A DNA stretch of 10,541 nt from an uncultured Eubacteriales bacterium (GCA_934481515.1 CAKSPO010000052.1:1-10541); one strand, 5' to 3'; positions 1 through 6,842 are shown, numbered from the stretch's first letter. The notes: generated from the letters alone by a model not told the origin. A program made the numbers and translations.

Positions 1-205
1 CAAGGGGCGCGGGATGGGTGGATGAGAAGCCTTGCGTTTTGCGAGGAAGGAGCAAAACGCGGGACGAAGGTGCGGAGAAAGAACGCGCGGAGGAAGTACG
101 CGCGGCAGTTGCGGAGAGCGGAAAACGGAAAATGGAGCGATGCGGACAGACGAAAAAAGAAATTGAACGGCGTATATCAGCTGAATTTGGTGGGGTATAG
201 CACTT

Positions 206-396
206 ATGATCAGAAGGTTAGAAGACGCAGATATCGACAGGGTGATTGACATTTGGTTGGAGACAAATTTGAAAACGCATAGCTTTATTTCTCCGGAATA
301 CTGGAAAAGTAATCTTGAAATGGTGCGGGAAATGCTGCCGCAGGGTAAGTCTATGTATAGGATAAAAACGGACAAGTACTGGGTTTTACGGGGCTG
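206..396 (+). pseudogene. GNAT acetyltransferase remnant (frameshifted, interrupted, 3' truncated)
   Basis: The first 46 codons (206-343) read as the start of a GNAT N-acetyltransferase of the YjaB/YiaC-like group: MIRRLEDADIDRVIDIW, then SFISPEYW and VREMLPQ. After CAG at 341-343 the reading frame is lost. Moving one frame from position 349 recovers VYV-stop-DKNGQVLGFTGL (349-396), which is the next expected beta-strand segment of the family, with TAG at 358-360 in place of a tyrosine-type codon. The gene therefore carries about a one-base deletion near 344-348 and a nonsense mutation. Homology stops at 396, inside the left arm of a hairpin. The acetyl-CoA-binding motif A and the C-terminal half are absent, and nothing like them is visible downstream. 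A GGTGGGG about 10 bases upstream may be the old ribosome-binding site. No intact product is expected. The family call is recognition by eye. Confidence 0.75.
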
Positions 397-422
397 TGAA
401 AAACGTTGGGTTTTTACAGCCC
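391..422. other. Strong perfect-arm hairpin
   Basis: GGGCTGT (391-397) pairs with ACAGCCC (416-422), and AAAAAC (399-404) pairs with GTTTTT (410-415). This leaves one bulged G (398) and a 5-base loop, giving 13 base pairs in all. On the plus strand it is followed only by a short T-rich stretch (TTTCTT), and on the minus strand by a C- and A-rich sequence, so it is a poor intrinsic terminator in either direction. It sits exactly where the GNAT remnant loses homology. It could be a junction of inverted ends left by a deleted mobile element, the end of a dispersed intergenic repeat, or an RNA hairpin. The pairing is seen directly; its role is not known. Confidence 0.6.
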
Positions 423-737
423 TTTCTTGCGCAACGCCATGCAATTTGCAATCGGCACACCTGCAGGCACTTTTTCCGTCATACTTCATGTTCCAAAAAA
501 ATTTTACCTGCAGTCCGGCTGCGGTTTGTGGATTTTTGTGTCGTCCGACGAAAAAACTGACGCTTCAAATTGCAACTCGCGCCGTCGGAAGGGAGCGGTA
601 TTTCCCTTGGGTGGTTCTTTGGCAATGAAAAAACGGCAGAGAAAGCAGTGTGCTCCGATTTGCTCTCCTTCCTGCTGTGATTATATACAAAAAAAGATTG
701 TTAAAAAATTGTTTTTTGATAGAATTTCAAAGAAGGA
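397..737. other. Non-coding stretch with several inverted repeats; no gene recognised
   Basis: No open frame here resembles a known protein. Visible structure includes GCAATTTG (441-448) complementary to CAAATTGC (566-573). An imperfect pairing lies inside that pair, between about 469-480 and 547-558. There is also a 7-base pair TCCGACG (544-550) with CGTCGGA (583-589), and a direct repeat ACCTGCAG at 459 and 506. Together these could fold into one long branched hairpin. On the minus strand, 482-414 is a 22-codon frame running from MTEKVPAGVP to MALRKKGL, with its stop inside the 391-422 hairpin. It has no convincing ribosome-binding site and is not called as a gene. From about 680 the sequence becomes very AT-rich and leads into the rnf promoter. 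Confidence 0.5.
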
Positions 738-766
738 TTGACTTTTTGGAGCCTTTATATTATAAT
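738..766 (+). promoter_or_regulatory. Sigma-A promoter of the rnf operon
   Basis: TTGACT (738-743) and TATAAT (761-766) are separated by exactly 17 bases. This is one mismatch from the consensus -35 box and a perfect -10 box. Transcription would start near 772-775, leaving a leader of about 58 bases before rnfC. The 60 bases upstream are extremely A+T rich, with runs of A and T that may act as an UP element. No other promoter of this quality was seen ahead of the Rnf genes. Confidence 0.85.
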
Positions 767-784
767 ATGGTGGCTATGATTGTT

Positions 785-813
785 CGGCAGAGCCTGTCTT
801 TGCCGGAAATTTT
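785..813 (+). promoter_or_regulatory. Small leader hairpin upstream of rnfC
   Basis: CGGCA (785-789) can pair with TGCCG (801-805) across an 11-base loop. A run of T (811-814) begins about five bases later. The stem is short and the T run is not adjacent, so this is at best a weak attenuator or a 5' stabilising hairpin of the rnf mRNA. The rnfC ribosome-binding site (GGGAAGGG, about 819-826) lies just downstream and outside the stem. Confidence 0.25.
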
Positions 814-831
814 TATCAGGGAAGGGACAAT

Positions 832-2157
832 ATGTTCGGAACAAACAAATTTACCTTTCGGGGCGGAACGCATCTGCGGGAACATAAAGACACTGCGGTG
901 TTGCAGACCGTTCGTCTTCCGGATCCGGAAAGTGTTTCGATTCCGCTCTCACAGCACATCGGAGTGCACGCGAAGCCGGTGGTTGCAAAAGGCGACTATG
1001 TAAAGATCGGGCAGGTCATCGGAGAAGTGGAGGGAGGACTCGGATGTCCGGTTCATGCCAGTGTGTCCGGAACCGTCCGGGAGATCGTGACCCGCTACAA
1101 CGCGATGGGAACGCCCGTGCAGAACGTTGTGATCGACAGCGACGGTCAGCAGGTGACGCATGAGAGCATTCATCCGACGGGCAGAAAGTTGGAAAACACC
1201 TCTACTGAGGAGATTGTCGAAATCGTTCGGCGCGCCGGAATCAGCGGTCTCGGCGGAGCTACATTCCCGACCTATGCGAAGATTCAGAGCGCGGTCGGAA
1301 AGGTACAGACGGTCATCATCAACTGTGCTGAGTGTGAGCCATATATTACCGCCAACCATCGTCTGCTTCTGGAGCGCGGCGGAGCGGTCATTCAGGGGCT
1401 GGAAATTCTGATGCATGCGCTGGGGGTCAGGGAAGGAATCCTTGCCATTGAGGACAATAAGCCGGACGCGATCGCTTCTCTCCAAAAGGCATTGGAGCAA
1501 CGCTCGGACATCCGCGTCGCCGTGATGAAAACCAAGTATCCGCAGGGAGACGAGCGTCAGCTGATTTATGCGCTCTTCCATCGGGAAGTCCCTGCCGGGA
1601 AACTTCCGGCGGATGTCGGTTGTATGATCGTGAACGCCGAAACCTCCGCGGCAATTTCCCGTGCTTTTTACCGCGGGATTCCTCTGGTGAGCCGGATTGT
1701 TACGGTAACGGGAGACTGCGTGAAGGAGCCGAAGAACGTTCGCTCCCCTCTGGGGGCATCCTACCGGGATCTGATCGATTTTTGCGGCGGGTGCACCAAG
1801 CCGCCGAAAAAAATTGTCAGCGGCGGACCGATGATGGGGCAGGCACAATGGGACATGGACGCACCCGTGACCAAGGGCACCTCTGCCATTTTGGTTTTCT
1901 CGGAGGAATATGACCGGATCAATACCGAGCACAGTCCTTGCATTCACTGCGGCTGCTGTGTTGCTCACTGCCCGATGCACCTGATGCCGAACTATCTGGC
2001 ACAATATGCACAGGCGCGGAAGTATGACGAAGCCGCCAAGCTGAATGTGATGAGCTGTGTGGAATGCGGTACCTGCTCCTACAACTGTCCTGCCGGTGTG
2101 CAGATTGTACAGTATATCCGGGTTGCAAAGGGTGCGCTGCGGGCAAAGAAAAAGTGA
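832..2157 (+). CDS. rnfC: Rnf complex subunit RnfC (NADH-binding, two [4Fe-4S])
   Basis: RnfC is the peripheral cytoplasmic subunit of the ferredoxin:NAD+ oxidoreductase (Rnf) complex. By homology to the 51-kDa subunit of complex I it binds FMN and passes electrons to NAD+. The 441 residues fit the clostridial family length. An N-terminal barrel-sandwich domain (about 40-85, with HAKPVVAKGDYVKIGQ) is followed by the nucleotide/FMN domain, with GISGLGGATFPTYAK (136-150) and NCAECEPYI (164-172). An SLBB-like segment lies near 290-320. Two ferredoxin-type motifs follow: C370/C373/C376/C380 and C409/C412/C415/C419. The ATG at 832 is preceded by a purine-rich GGGAAGGG and follows a strong promoter by about 66 bases. 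It is the first gene of the operon. A terminator-like hairpin overlaps its stop codon. No key residue appears to be missing. Confidence 0.97.
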   Translation: MFGTNKFTFRGGTHLREHKDTAVLQTVRLPDPESVSIPLSQHIGVHAKPVVAKGDYVKIGQVIGEVEGGLGCPVHASVSGTVREIVTRYNAMGTPVQNVVIDSDGQQVTHESIHPTGRKLENTSTEEIVEIVRRAGISGLGGATFPTYAKIQSAVGKVQTVIINCAECEPYITANHRLLLERGGAVIQGLEILMHALGVREGILAIEDNKPDAIASLQKALEQRSDIRVAVMKTKYPQGDERQLIYALFHREVPAGKLPADVGCMIVNAETSAAISRAFYRGIPLVSRIVTVTGDCVKEPKNVRSPLGASYRDLIDFCGGCTKPPKKIVSGGPMMGQAQWDMDAPVTKGTSAILVFSEEYDRINTEHSPCIHCGCCVAHCPMHLMPNYLAQYAQARKYDEAAKLNVMSCVECGTCSYNCPAGVQIVQYIRVAKGALRAKKK

Positions 2158-2182
2158 CGGTTGCCCGAAGGCTCCGTTTTTT
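2157..2182 (+). terminator. Terminator-like hairpin between rnfC and rnfD (possible partial terminator)
   Basis: ACGG (2157-2160) pairs with CCGT (2174-2177) and GCC (2163-2165) pairs with GGC (2170-2172). They enclose a CGAA tetraloop, with a small TT/T internal loop. Six consecutive T follow or overlap the stem (2177-2182). It begins in the last base of the rnfC stop codon. Because rnfD-B follow without another visible promoter, full termination is unlikely. A partial terminator or an mRNA-processing/stability hairpin that sets the RnfC:RnfD ratio is more plausible. The structure is seen by eye; its activity is inferred. Confidence 0.45.
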
Positions 2183-2221
2183 CAAATCTGTCTTTTGACG
2201 TTCGGAAAGGATTCTTACATA

Positions 2222-3223
2222 ATGGATACAAAACAAACGATACCGGCGGAAGCACCGGAGCTTCTGACCGTTTCTCCTTCTCCTCACGCAAGAAGGGGCA
2301 CTACCACGGCATCGCTGATGAAGGATGTTCTGGTTGCGCTTGTTCCCGCAACCGTGTGGGGATGCTATCTGTTCGGGTTCCGCGCGGCGCTGGTGGTGTT
2401 GCTTTCGACTGCGAGTGCGGTTCTCTTTGAGTTCCTGACGCAGTTGATTCTGCACAGAACCGTAACGATAGCGGACTGCTCCGCCGCGCTGACGGGGCTT
2501 TTGCTGGGACTCAATCTGTCGCCCTCCGTGCCGTTCTATGTGCCGGTGGTCGGCTCCGCATTTGCGATCATTGTCGTCAAACAGCTGTTTGGCGGCATCG
2601 GAAAAAATATTATGAATCCGGCTTTGGCTGCGCGGGTGTTCCTGATGCTGGCATGGCCGGCGGCAATGTCGTCGTTTCCTGCCGCATATGACCGGGCTTT
2701 TGATGCCGTTGCGAGCGCAACGCCCCTGAAATCCGTCAATGCCGGGGTTCTGCCGGAGGGAACGGGGGTGTTGGATCTGTTTCTTGGTCGCACGGGCGGA
2801 TGCATCGGTGAGGTTTCTGTGCTGTTGCTTCTGATCGGCGGTGTATATCTGCTGATTCGCCGGGTGATTTCCTGGCAGATTCCGGTTGCCATGATCGGAA
2901 CCGTTGCGCTTCTGACCTTCCTGTTCCCGCAGGGGGGCGCGGATCGGTTGACCTTTATGGCATCCTCGGTCTTCAGCGGCGGACTTGTTCTTGGCGCGTT
3001 CTTCATGGCGACGGACTATGTGACCTCTCCTGTCACAAGCGTCGGCAGGTTGATCTACGGTGCCGGATGCGGCGCTTTAGTGGTTCTGATCCGCTTCTTC
3101 GGCGGCTACAATGAGGGCGTTTCCTTTGCAATCCTGATTATGAACGCGCTGGTCTGGTATCTGGATATGTTCACAAAACCCCGCGTTTACGGTCAGCCGC
3201 GCCGCGGGAAGAAAAAAGCCTGA
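2222..3223 (+). CDS. rnfD: Rnf complex membrane subunit RnfD (covalent FMN)
   Basis: RnfD is an integral membrane subunit of the Rnf complex, homologous to NqrB. It carries a covalently bound FMN and belongs to the ion-translocating core. The 333-residue product has about nine or ten hydrophobic segments, for example near 36-75, 86-120, 195-215, 219-236, 245-265 and 278-316. Diagnostic motifs are GGIGKNIMNPALAARVF (124-140), SATPL (165-169) with T167 as the predicted FMN-linked threonine, and ATDYVTSPVT (263-272). The frame is open upstream into rnfC, but the ATG at 2222 is preferred. It follows GGAAAGGA (2204-2211) at proper spacing and gives the normal N-terminus with SPHARRGTTT before the first helix. 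It lies 64 bases after rnfC, with a hairpin in the gap. Confidence 0.96.
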   Translation: MDTKQTIPAEAPELLTVSPSPHARRGTTTASLMKDVLVALVPATVWGCYLFGFRAALVVLLSTASAVLFEFLTQLILHRTVTIADCSAALTGLLLGLNLSPSVPFYVPVVGSAFAIIVVKQLFGGIGKNIMNPALAARVFLMLAWPAAMSSFPAAYDRAFDAVASATPLKSVNAGVLPEGTGVLDLFLGRTGGCIGEVSVLLLLIGGVYLLIRRVISWQIPVAMIGTVALLTFLFPQGGADRLTFMASSVFSGGLVLGAFFMATDYVTSPVTSVGRLIYGAGCGALVVLIRFFGGYNEGVSFAILIMNALVWYLDMFTKPRVYGQPRRGKKKA

Positions 3224-3236
3224 GGAGGTGCGCAAA

Positions 3237-3788
3237 ATGGAAAACAAGCAAAAAAGCACCGGACTGCAGGCGGTGATGATCGGATGCAAGCTGCTTTTGA
3301 TCTGCGCCGTGATTGCCGGCATCGTTTCGCTGGTTTACGCGGTAACGCTGGATCAATACGAAAAGAATGTACAGGGAACCAAAACGGCGGCAATCGGGGA
3401 AATCTTCGGGAAGTCGGATGTCTCGGTGGAGGCGCTTGGCTCGGAAGGGGTCTACCGGGTGCTGGACGGGGAGCGGTTGCTCGGCTATTGTGTAGAGACG
3501 GCCTCTGCCGGGTTCGGCGGAGACATTGTTATGATGGTCGGCTATGATGCGGAGCAGAAGATTTCCGGCATCAGCATCATCAGCATGTCGGAGTCTCCCG
3601 GCTTCGGCGCAAAATACAAAGATGACCCGGCTCTTCTGGAGGAATATTACGGCAAGAGCGGGGCGCTGACGCTCGGAAAAGACGTTGACGGAATTTCCGG
3701 TGCCACGGTGAGCTCCTCTGCGGTTCTGGAAGGGGTCAATCAGGCAAGCCGGCTTCTGTCGGAGGCACTGAAGGGAGACAACAAATGA
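3237..3788 (+). CDS. rnfG: Rnf complex subunit RnfG (covalent FMN, FMN_bind domain)
   Basis: RnfG is a membrane-anchored electron carrier of the Rnf complex, homologous to NqrC, with FMN attached to a threonine by the flavin transferase ApbE. The 183 residues show one N-terminal membrane helix (about 12-36) followed by an extracytoplasmic FMN_bind domain. That domain includes ESPGFGAKY (119-127) and the attachment motif DGISGATVSS (151-160), where T157 is the predicted FMN site. A GTG in the same frame at 3228 overlaps the AGGAGG ribosome-binding site (3223-3228). The ATG at 3237, with ideal spacing of about 8 bases, is therefore the start. It follows rnfD by 13 bases, and its stop overlaps the rnfE start (ATGA at 3785-3788). 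No apbE gene is in this window, so it must be encoded elsewhere. Confidence 0.96.
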   Translation: MENKQKSTGLQAVMIGCKLLLICAVIAGIVSLVYAVTLDQYEKNVQGTKTAAIGEIFGKSDVSVEALGSEGVYRVLDGERLLGYCVETASAGFGGDIVMMVGYDAEQKISGISIISMSESPGFGAKYKDDPALLEEYYGKSGALTLGKDVDGISGATVSSSAVLEGVNQASRLLSEALKGDNK

Positions 3789-4456
3789 ATCGGTATCTGA
3801 AACAACTGAAGGAAGGAATTCTTGACAATAACCCGACGCTTGTGCAGCTGCTCGGAATGTGTCCGACGCTGGCAACGACGACCGAGGTCAAGAATGCGGT
3901 GGGCATGGGACTGGCGGCGACGGCGGTTTTGATCTGCTCCAATCTGTTTATTTCTCTGCTCCGGAAGTTTATTCCGCGGCAGGTGCGGATTGCCGCTTAC
4001 ATCGTGATTGTGTCCGGCTTTGTGACTGCGGTGGAGCTGTTGATGCGGGCGTATTTCTACTCCCTGTATCAGGCGCTTGGATTATTTATTCCGCTGATCG
4101 TGGTCAACTGTATCATTCTGGCGCGGGCGGAGGCGTTTGCTTCCAAAAACAAGCCGCTTCCGAGTATGATGGACGGTCTTTCCATGGGACTTGGGTTTAC
4201 GTTTGCGCTTTGCGTGATTGCGTTTGTACGGGAACTGCTCGGCTCCGGTAAGATTTTCGGTTTGACGGTTCCGGTCTATCAGCCGATGACGGTCTTTGTC
4301 ATGCCTGCCGGTGCATTCCTGACGCTCGGATTCGTGATTGCCGTGGTGCAGAAGATCCGGAACGGGGTTGCGGATCGTGCACGGCTTCGGGAAATTGAAG
4401 AGACCCGCAAGCGCGCGAAGGCGCAGAATGCCGGAGAGGAGGTTGCCGGGCAATGA
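3785..4456 (+). CDS. rnfE: Rnf complex membrane subunit RnfE
   Basis: RnfE is an integral membrane subunit homologous to NqrD. With RnfA it forms a pseudo-symmetric pair of opposite topology that holds an iron-sulfur cluster within the membrane. The 223-residue product has six hydrophobic helices and the conserved cysteine motifs GMCPTLATTT (C26) and VVNCIILARAEAF (C108), which match the known cluster ligands of this family. A charged C-terminal tail (about residues 190-223, rich in R, K and E) follows the last helix and is somewhat long for the family. The start overlaps the rnfG stop by 4 bases, and the stop overlaps the rnfA start by 4 bases. Both overlaps imply translational coupling and fixed subunit ratios. 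Confidence 0.96.
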   Translation: MNRYLKQLKEGILDNNPTLVQLLGMCPTLATTTEVKNAVGMGLAATAVLICSNLFISLLRKFIPRQVRIAAYIVIVSGFVTAVELLMRAYFYSLYQALGLFIPLIVVNCIILARAEAFASKNKPLPSMMDGLSMGLGFTFALCVIAFVRELLGSGKIFGLTVPVYQPMTVFVMPAGAFLTLGFVIAVVQKIRNGVADRARLREIEETRKRAKAQNAGEEVAGQ

Positions 4457-5037
4457 CTTTCTTTGAAATCCTTACCATGATGTTTACCGCCCTTTTGGTG
4501 GAAAACTTCATTTTTTCCAAATTCTACGGATGCTGTCCCTTCCTCGGCGTTTCCGAAAAGCCGGGAACCGCGCTCGGAATGGGAATGGCGGTGACCTTTG
4601 TCATTACGGTTTCCAGTGCCGCAACGTGGGCAGTGTATCATTTTCTCCTGCTTCCGTTCGGGTTGGATTACCTGAAAACCATTGCGTTTATTCTGGTCAT
4701 CGCCGCGCTGGTGCAGTTTATCGAGATGTTCCTGCGCAAATTTATTCCTTCGCTGTACGGGGCACTCGGAATCTATCTGCCGCTGATTACCACCAACTGT
4801 GCGGTGCTCAGCTCGGCGCTCCTGATCGTGCAGAAAAATTACAATCTCCTGGAAGCGGTCTGCTTCGGGTTTGCGGCTTCCCTCGGCTTTACACTTGCGA
4901 TTACGGTGTTTGCCGGCGTACGGACCAGAATGGAAAATGCCGATCCGCCGAAGGCGTTCCGCGGCTTTCCGCTGACGCTGATTGCGGCAGGACTGCTTGC
5001 CATGGCATTTTCCTGCTTTTCCGGCATTAAGCTGTAA
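4453..5037 (+). CDS. rnfA: Rnf complex membrane subunit RnfA
   Basis: RnfA is the partner of RnfE in the membrane core and is homologous to NqrE. The 194 residues match the usual length of about 190 and contain six hydrophobic segments. The cluster-ligand motifs are FYGCCPFLGVS (C28, with an extra C27) and TTNCAVLS (C116). EMFLRKFIPSLYGALGIYLPLI (about 91-112) is the typical central segment. The start overlaps the rnfE stop (ATGA, 4453-4456), with the purine-rich end of rnfE (GGAGAGGAGG, about 4433-4442) as ribosome-binding site. RnfA and RnfE resemble each other in sequence, as expected from their ancient duplication. Confidence 0.96.
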   Translation: MTFFEILTMMFTALLVENFIFSKFYGCCPFLGVSEKPGTALGMGMAVTFVITVSSAATWAVYHFLLLPFGLDYLKTIAFILVIAALVQFIEMFLRKFIPSLYGALGIYLPLITTNCAVLSSALLIVQKNYNLLEAVCFGFAASLGFTLAITVFAGVRTRMENADPPKAFRGFPLTLIAAGLLAMAFSCFSGIKL

Positions 5038-5052
5038 GGAGGAATTTCACTC

Positions 5053-5880
5053 ATGACAATCAATCTGTTTTTTGCGGCGGCTTTGCAATCGAAGGATGTT
5101 CTTCTCCCGGTGGCAATTTTCGCCGGAATGGGAATTGTGCTTGGCGTGGTTCTTGCCGTTGCGTCCCGGATTTTTGCGGTGAAAACCGATGAACGGGTAG
5201 AAAAAATTGCCGCTCTTTTACCGGGGGCGAATTGCGGCGGCTGCGGTTATTCCGGCTGTGCCGCTCTGGCGGAAGCCATTGTGAAAGGTGAGGCAAAGCC
5301 GAATTCCTGCAACAGCTGTACCGCGGAAAGTGCGGCGCAGATCGGCGAAATCCTCGGGATTGCGGTGGAGGCGCCGGTTCCCGTACACGCACATGTGATG
5401 TGTGCCGGAAATTGCAGCACGGCAAAGTACAAGTATCGCTATGAGGGTGCCGCCGACTGTATTGCCGCCGAGAAGCTGGGTGGCGGGAACAAGGAATGTC
5501 CCAACGGTTGTATCGGGCTTGGCACCTGTGCCGCCGCCTGCAAGTATGATGCGATCCACGTGGTGGACGGTCTTGCGGTTGTGGATGACAGCAAGTGCAT
5601 CGGTTGCGGCGCGTGCGCCAATCTCTGTCCGAAGCACCTGATTGCCATGATTCCGGTTCCGGCGCGGTATTTAGTGGAGTGCCGGTCGATGGAACCGGGT
5701 GCGGTTGCGAAAAAGCATTGCGATGTGGGATGCATTGGCTGTCGGATTTGTGAGAAGAACTGTCCTGTCGGTGCGGTTACCGTGAATGATTTTGTGGCAA
5801 AAATCGACCAGTCGCGTTGCATCGGATGCGGTAAATGCGCGGAGAAATGTCCCAGAAAAATCATCCGCAAGGCGGAGTAA
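5053..5880 (+). CDS. rnfB: Rnf complex subunit RnfB (ferredoxin-interacting, poly-[4Fe-4S])
   Basis: RnfB is the entry point for electrons from reduced ferredoxin. It has an N-terminal membrane helix (about residues 16-42) and a cytoplasmic iron-sulfur domain. The 275-residue product contains 26 cysteines. The Fe4S domain near the N-terminus is C61/C64/C69/C86 (NCGGCGYSGC). A cysteine-rich middle (C117, C121, C136, C149, C153, C159, C163) is typical of long clostridial RnfB proteins. Three classical ferredoxin motifs then follow: C182/185/188/192, C227/230/233/237 and C256/259/262/266. AGGAGGA (5037-5043) lies 9 bases ahead of the ATG and overlaps the rnfA stop codon. The exact number of clusters is inferred from cysteine spacing. 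It is the last rnf gene, with the epimerase 21 bases downstream. Confidence 0.96.
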   Translation: MTINLFFAAALQSKDVLLPVAIFAGMGIVLGVVLAVASRIFAVKTDERVEKIAALLPGANCGGCGYSGCAALAEAIVKGEAKPNSCNSCTAESAAQIGEILGIAVEAPVPVHAHVMCAGNCSTAKYKYRYEGAADCIAAEKLGGGNKECPNGCIGLGTCAAACKYDAIHVVDGLAVVDDSKCIGCGACANLCPKHLIAMIPVPARYLVECRSMEPGAVAKKHCDVGCIGCRICEKNCPVGAVTVNDFVAKIDQSRCIGCGKCAEKCPRKIIRKAE

Positions 5881-5901
5881 ACAGAAAAGAGGAGCTTTGA
5901 C

Positions 5902-6774
5902 ATGCTTTACACATTGAAAAACAGCGATCTGACCGTACAGGTCTCCGACATCGGCGCCGAGCTGCAGTCGGTCAAGCGGGGTGATTGCGAATACATCTGG
6001 GTCGGAAATCCCGATTTTTGGCCATTCCACGCCCCCCTTGTTTTCCCGGTGTGCGGAAGATTCTTTGACGGAAAGTACACCTACCGCGGAAAGAGCTATG
6101 ATATTCTTTGCCACGGCTTCGTTCGTCCCAGCCATTTTTCGGTCGCTTATCAGGACGAAACGTCGATCTGCTTCTCTCTTTGCGAGAACGAGGAAACATT
6201 GCAGGTTTATCCGTTCCGATTCATTTTCCGGGTATGGTATCTGCTGGACGGCGGTCGGCTGACCTGCCGCTTTGTAATGGAGAATCCCGGTACGGAGGTG
6301 CTTCCCATTACAGTGGGCGGGCATCCCGGCTTCAATGTTCCGCTGGACGGAAAGGGCAATTTTGAGGATTACTACCTGGAATTCGGAAGCACCTGCAGCC
6401 CGGATGAGCTGGTATTCTCGGAGACCTGCTTCAATACCGGTAAAAAGCGTGCGTATCCGTTGGAAAACGGAAAAATTCTGCGCCTGAAGCATGACCTGTT
6501 CTCGGTAGACGCGGTGTTCCTTGGGAACGTGGCGCCTTCCGTGACGCTGAAATCCGACAAAACGGAGCGTTATGTGACATTGACTTATCCGGATATGCCG
6601 TATCTCGGCATCTGGCACCGTCCGCGGACGGAGGCTCCGTATGTTTGTGTGGAGCCTTGGTGCGGGCTTCCCGGTTATGACGGGGTGATTGAAGATCTGG
6701 CGACCAAACCGGATATGTTCCGTCTTCAACCGGGAGATTCCAAGAACGCGGAATTCTCGATGTTCTTCGGTTGA
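5902..6774 (+). CDS. Aldose 1-epimerase family protein (LacX-like)
   Basis: This is a member of the galactose mutarotase-like (aldose 1-epimerase) superfamily of the LacX type, which interconverts the alpha and beta anomers of sugars or sugar phosphates. The 290 residues match the family length and lack a signal peptide, so the protein is cytoplasmic. Family motifs are SDIGAELQSV (15-24), YIWVGNPDFW (31-40), APLVFPVCGR (44-53), HGFVRP (71-76), GGHPGFNVP (139-147, with H141 as likely catalytic histidine) and VCVEPWCGLPG (248-258, with E251 as likely catalytic base). A good ribosome-binding site (GAGGAG) lies just ahead of the ATG. The 21-base gap to rnfB and the strong terminator after it place it in the rnf transcript. 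No functional link to Rnf is evident, and the sugar substrate cannot be read from sequence. Confidence 0.9.
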   Translation: MLYTLKNSDLTVQVSDIGAELQSVKRGDCEYIWVGNPDFWPFHAPLVFPVCGRFFDGKYTYRGKSYDILCHGFVRPSHFSVAYQDETSICFSLCENEETLQVYPFRFIFRVWYLLDGGRLTCRFVMENPGTEVLPITVGGHPGFNVPLDGKGNFEDYYLEFGSTCSPDELVFSETCFNTGKKRAYPLENGKILRLKHDLFSVDAVFLGNVAPSVTLKSDKTERYVTLTYPDMPYLGIWHRPRTEAPYVCVEPWCGLPGYDGVIEDLATKPDMFRLQPGDSKNAEFSMFFG

Positions 6775-6794
6775 TCCTGACGGATGATACAGAA

Positions 6795-6842
6795 AGCCCC
6801 TGGCGGGATTTTGCACAAGTCCCGCCGGGGGCTATCTTTTTT
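6795..6842 (+). terminator. Rho-independent terminator of the rnf-epimerase transcript
   Basis: AGCCCCTGGCGGGA (6795-6808) pairs with TCCCGCCGGGGGCT (6820-6833), a 14-base-pair stem with a single G-U wobble and an 11-base loop. It is followed by ATCTTTTTT (6834-6842). Read on the minus strand, the same stem is followed by TTTCTGT, so it may also act weakly on the convergent minus-strand operon. No better terminator was found for that operon. Confidence 0.93.

Noticed and set aside
1..249. Two overlapping frames rich in R, K and E (1-249 and 3-200)
   Set aside because: Neither resembles a known protein and neither has a convincing ribosome-binding site. Strongly purine-biased sequence can keep frames open by chance. 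One could be the tail of an upstream gene, but this cannot be supported.
414..482. 22-codon minus-strand frame from MTEKVPAGVP to MALRKKGL as a small protein gene
   Set aside because: It has no clear ribosome-binding site and a stop codon lies just upstream. It is kept only as a clue about the intergenic block.
206..628. 140-codon open frame treated as an intact gene
   Set aside because: Only the first 46 codons are GNAT-like. The rest is read-through of a shifted frame into non-coding sequence.
949..2004. 351-codon open frame on the minus strand
   Set aside because: It lies wholly antisense to rnfC, whose motifs are unambiguous. Its translation is rich in H and R, with no recognisable motif.
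2057..2221. Extended N-terminus of RnfD reading back into rnfC
   Set aside because: It would overlap rnfC out of frame. The ATG at 2222 has its own ribosome-binding site and gives the normal RnfD N-terminus.
3228..3236. GTG start for rnfG three codons upstream
   Set aside because: It overlaps the AGGAGG ribosome-binding site itself. The ATG at 3237 has ideal spacing.
5671..6816. 381-codon open frame on the minus strand
   Set aside because: It is antisense to the end of rnfB and the whole epimerase gene. It also runs into the rnf terminator. It has no family motifs.
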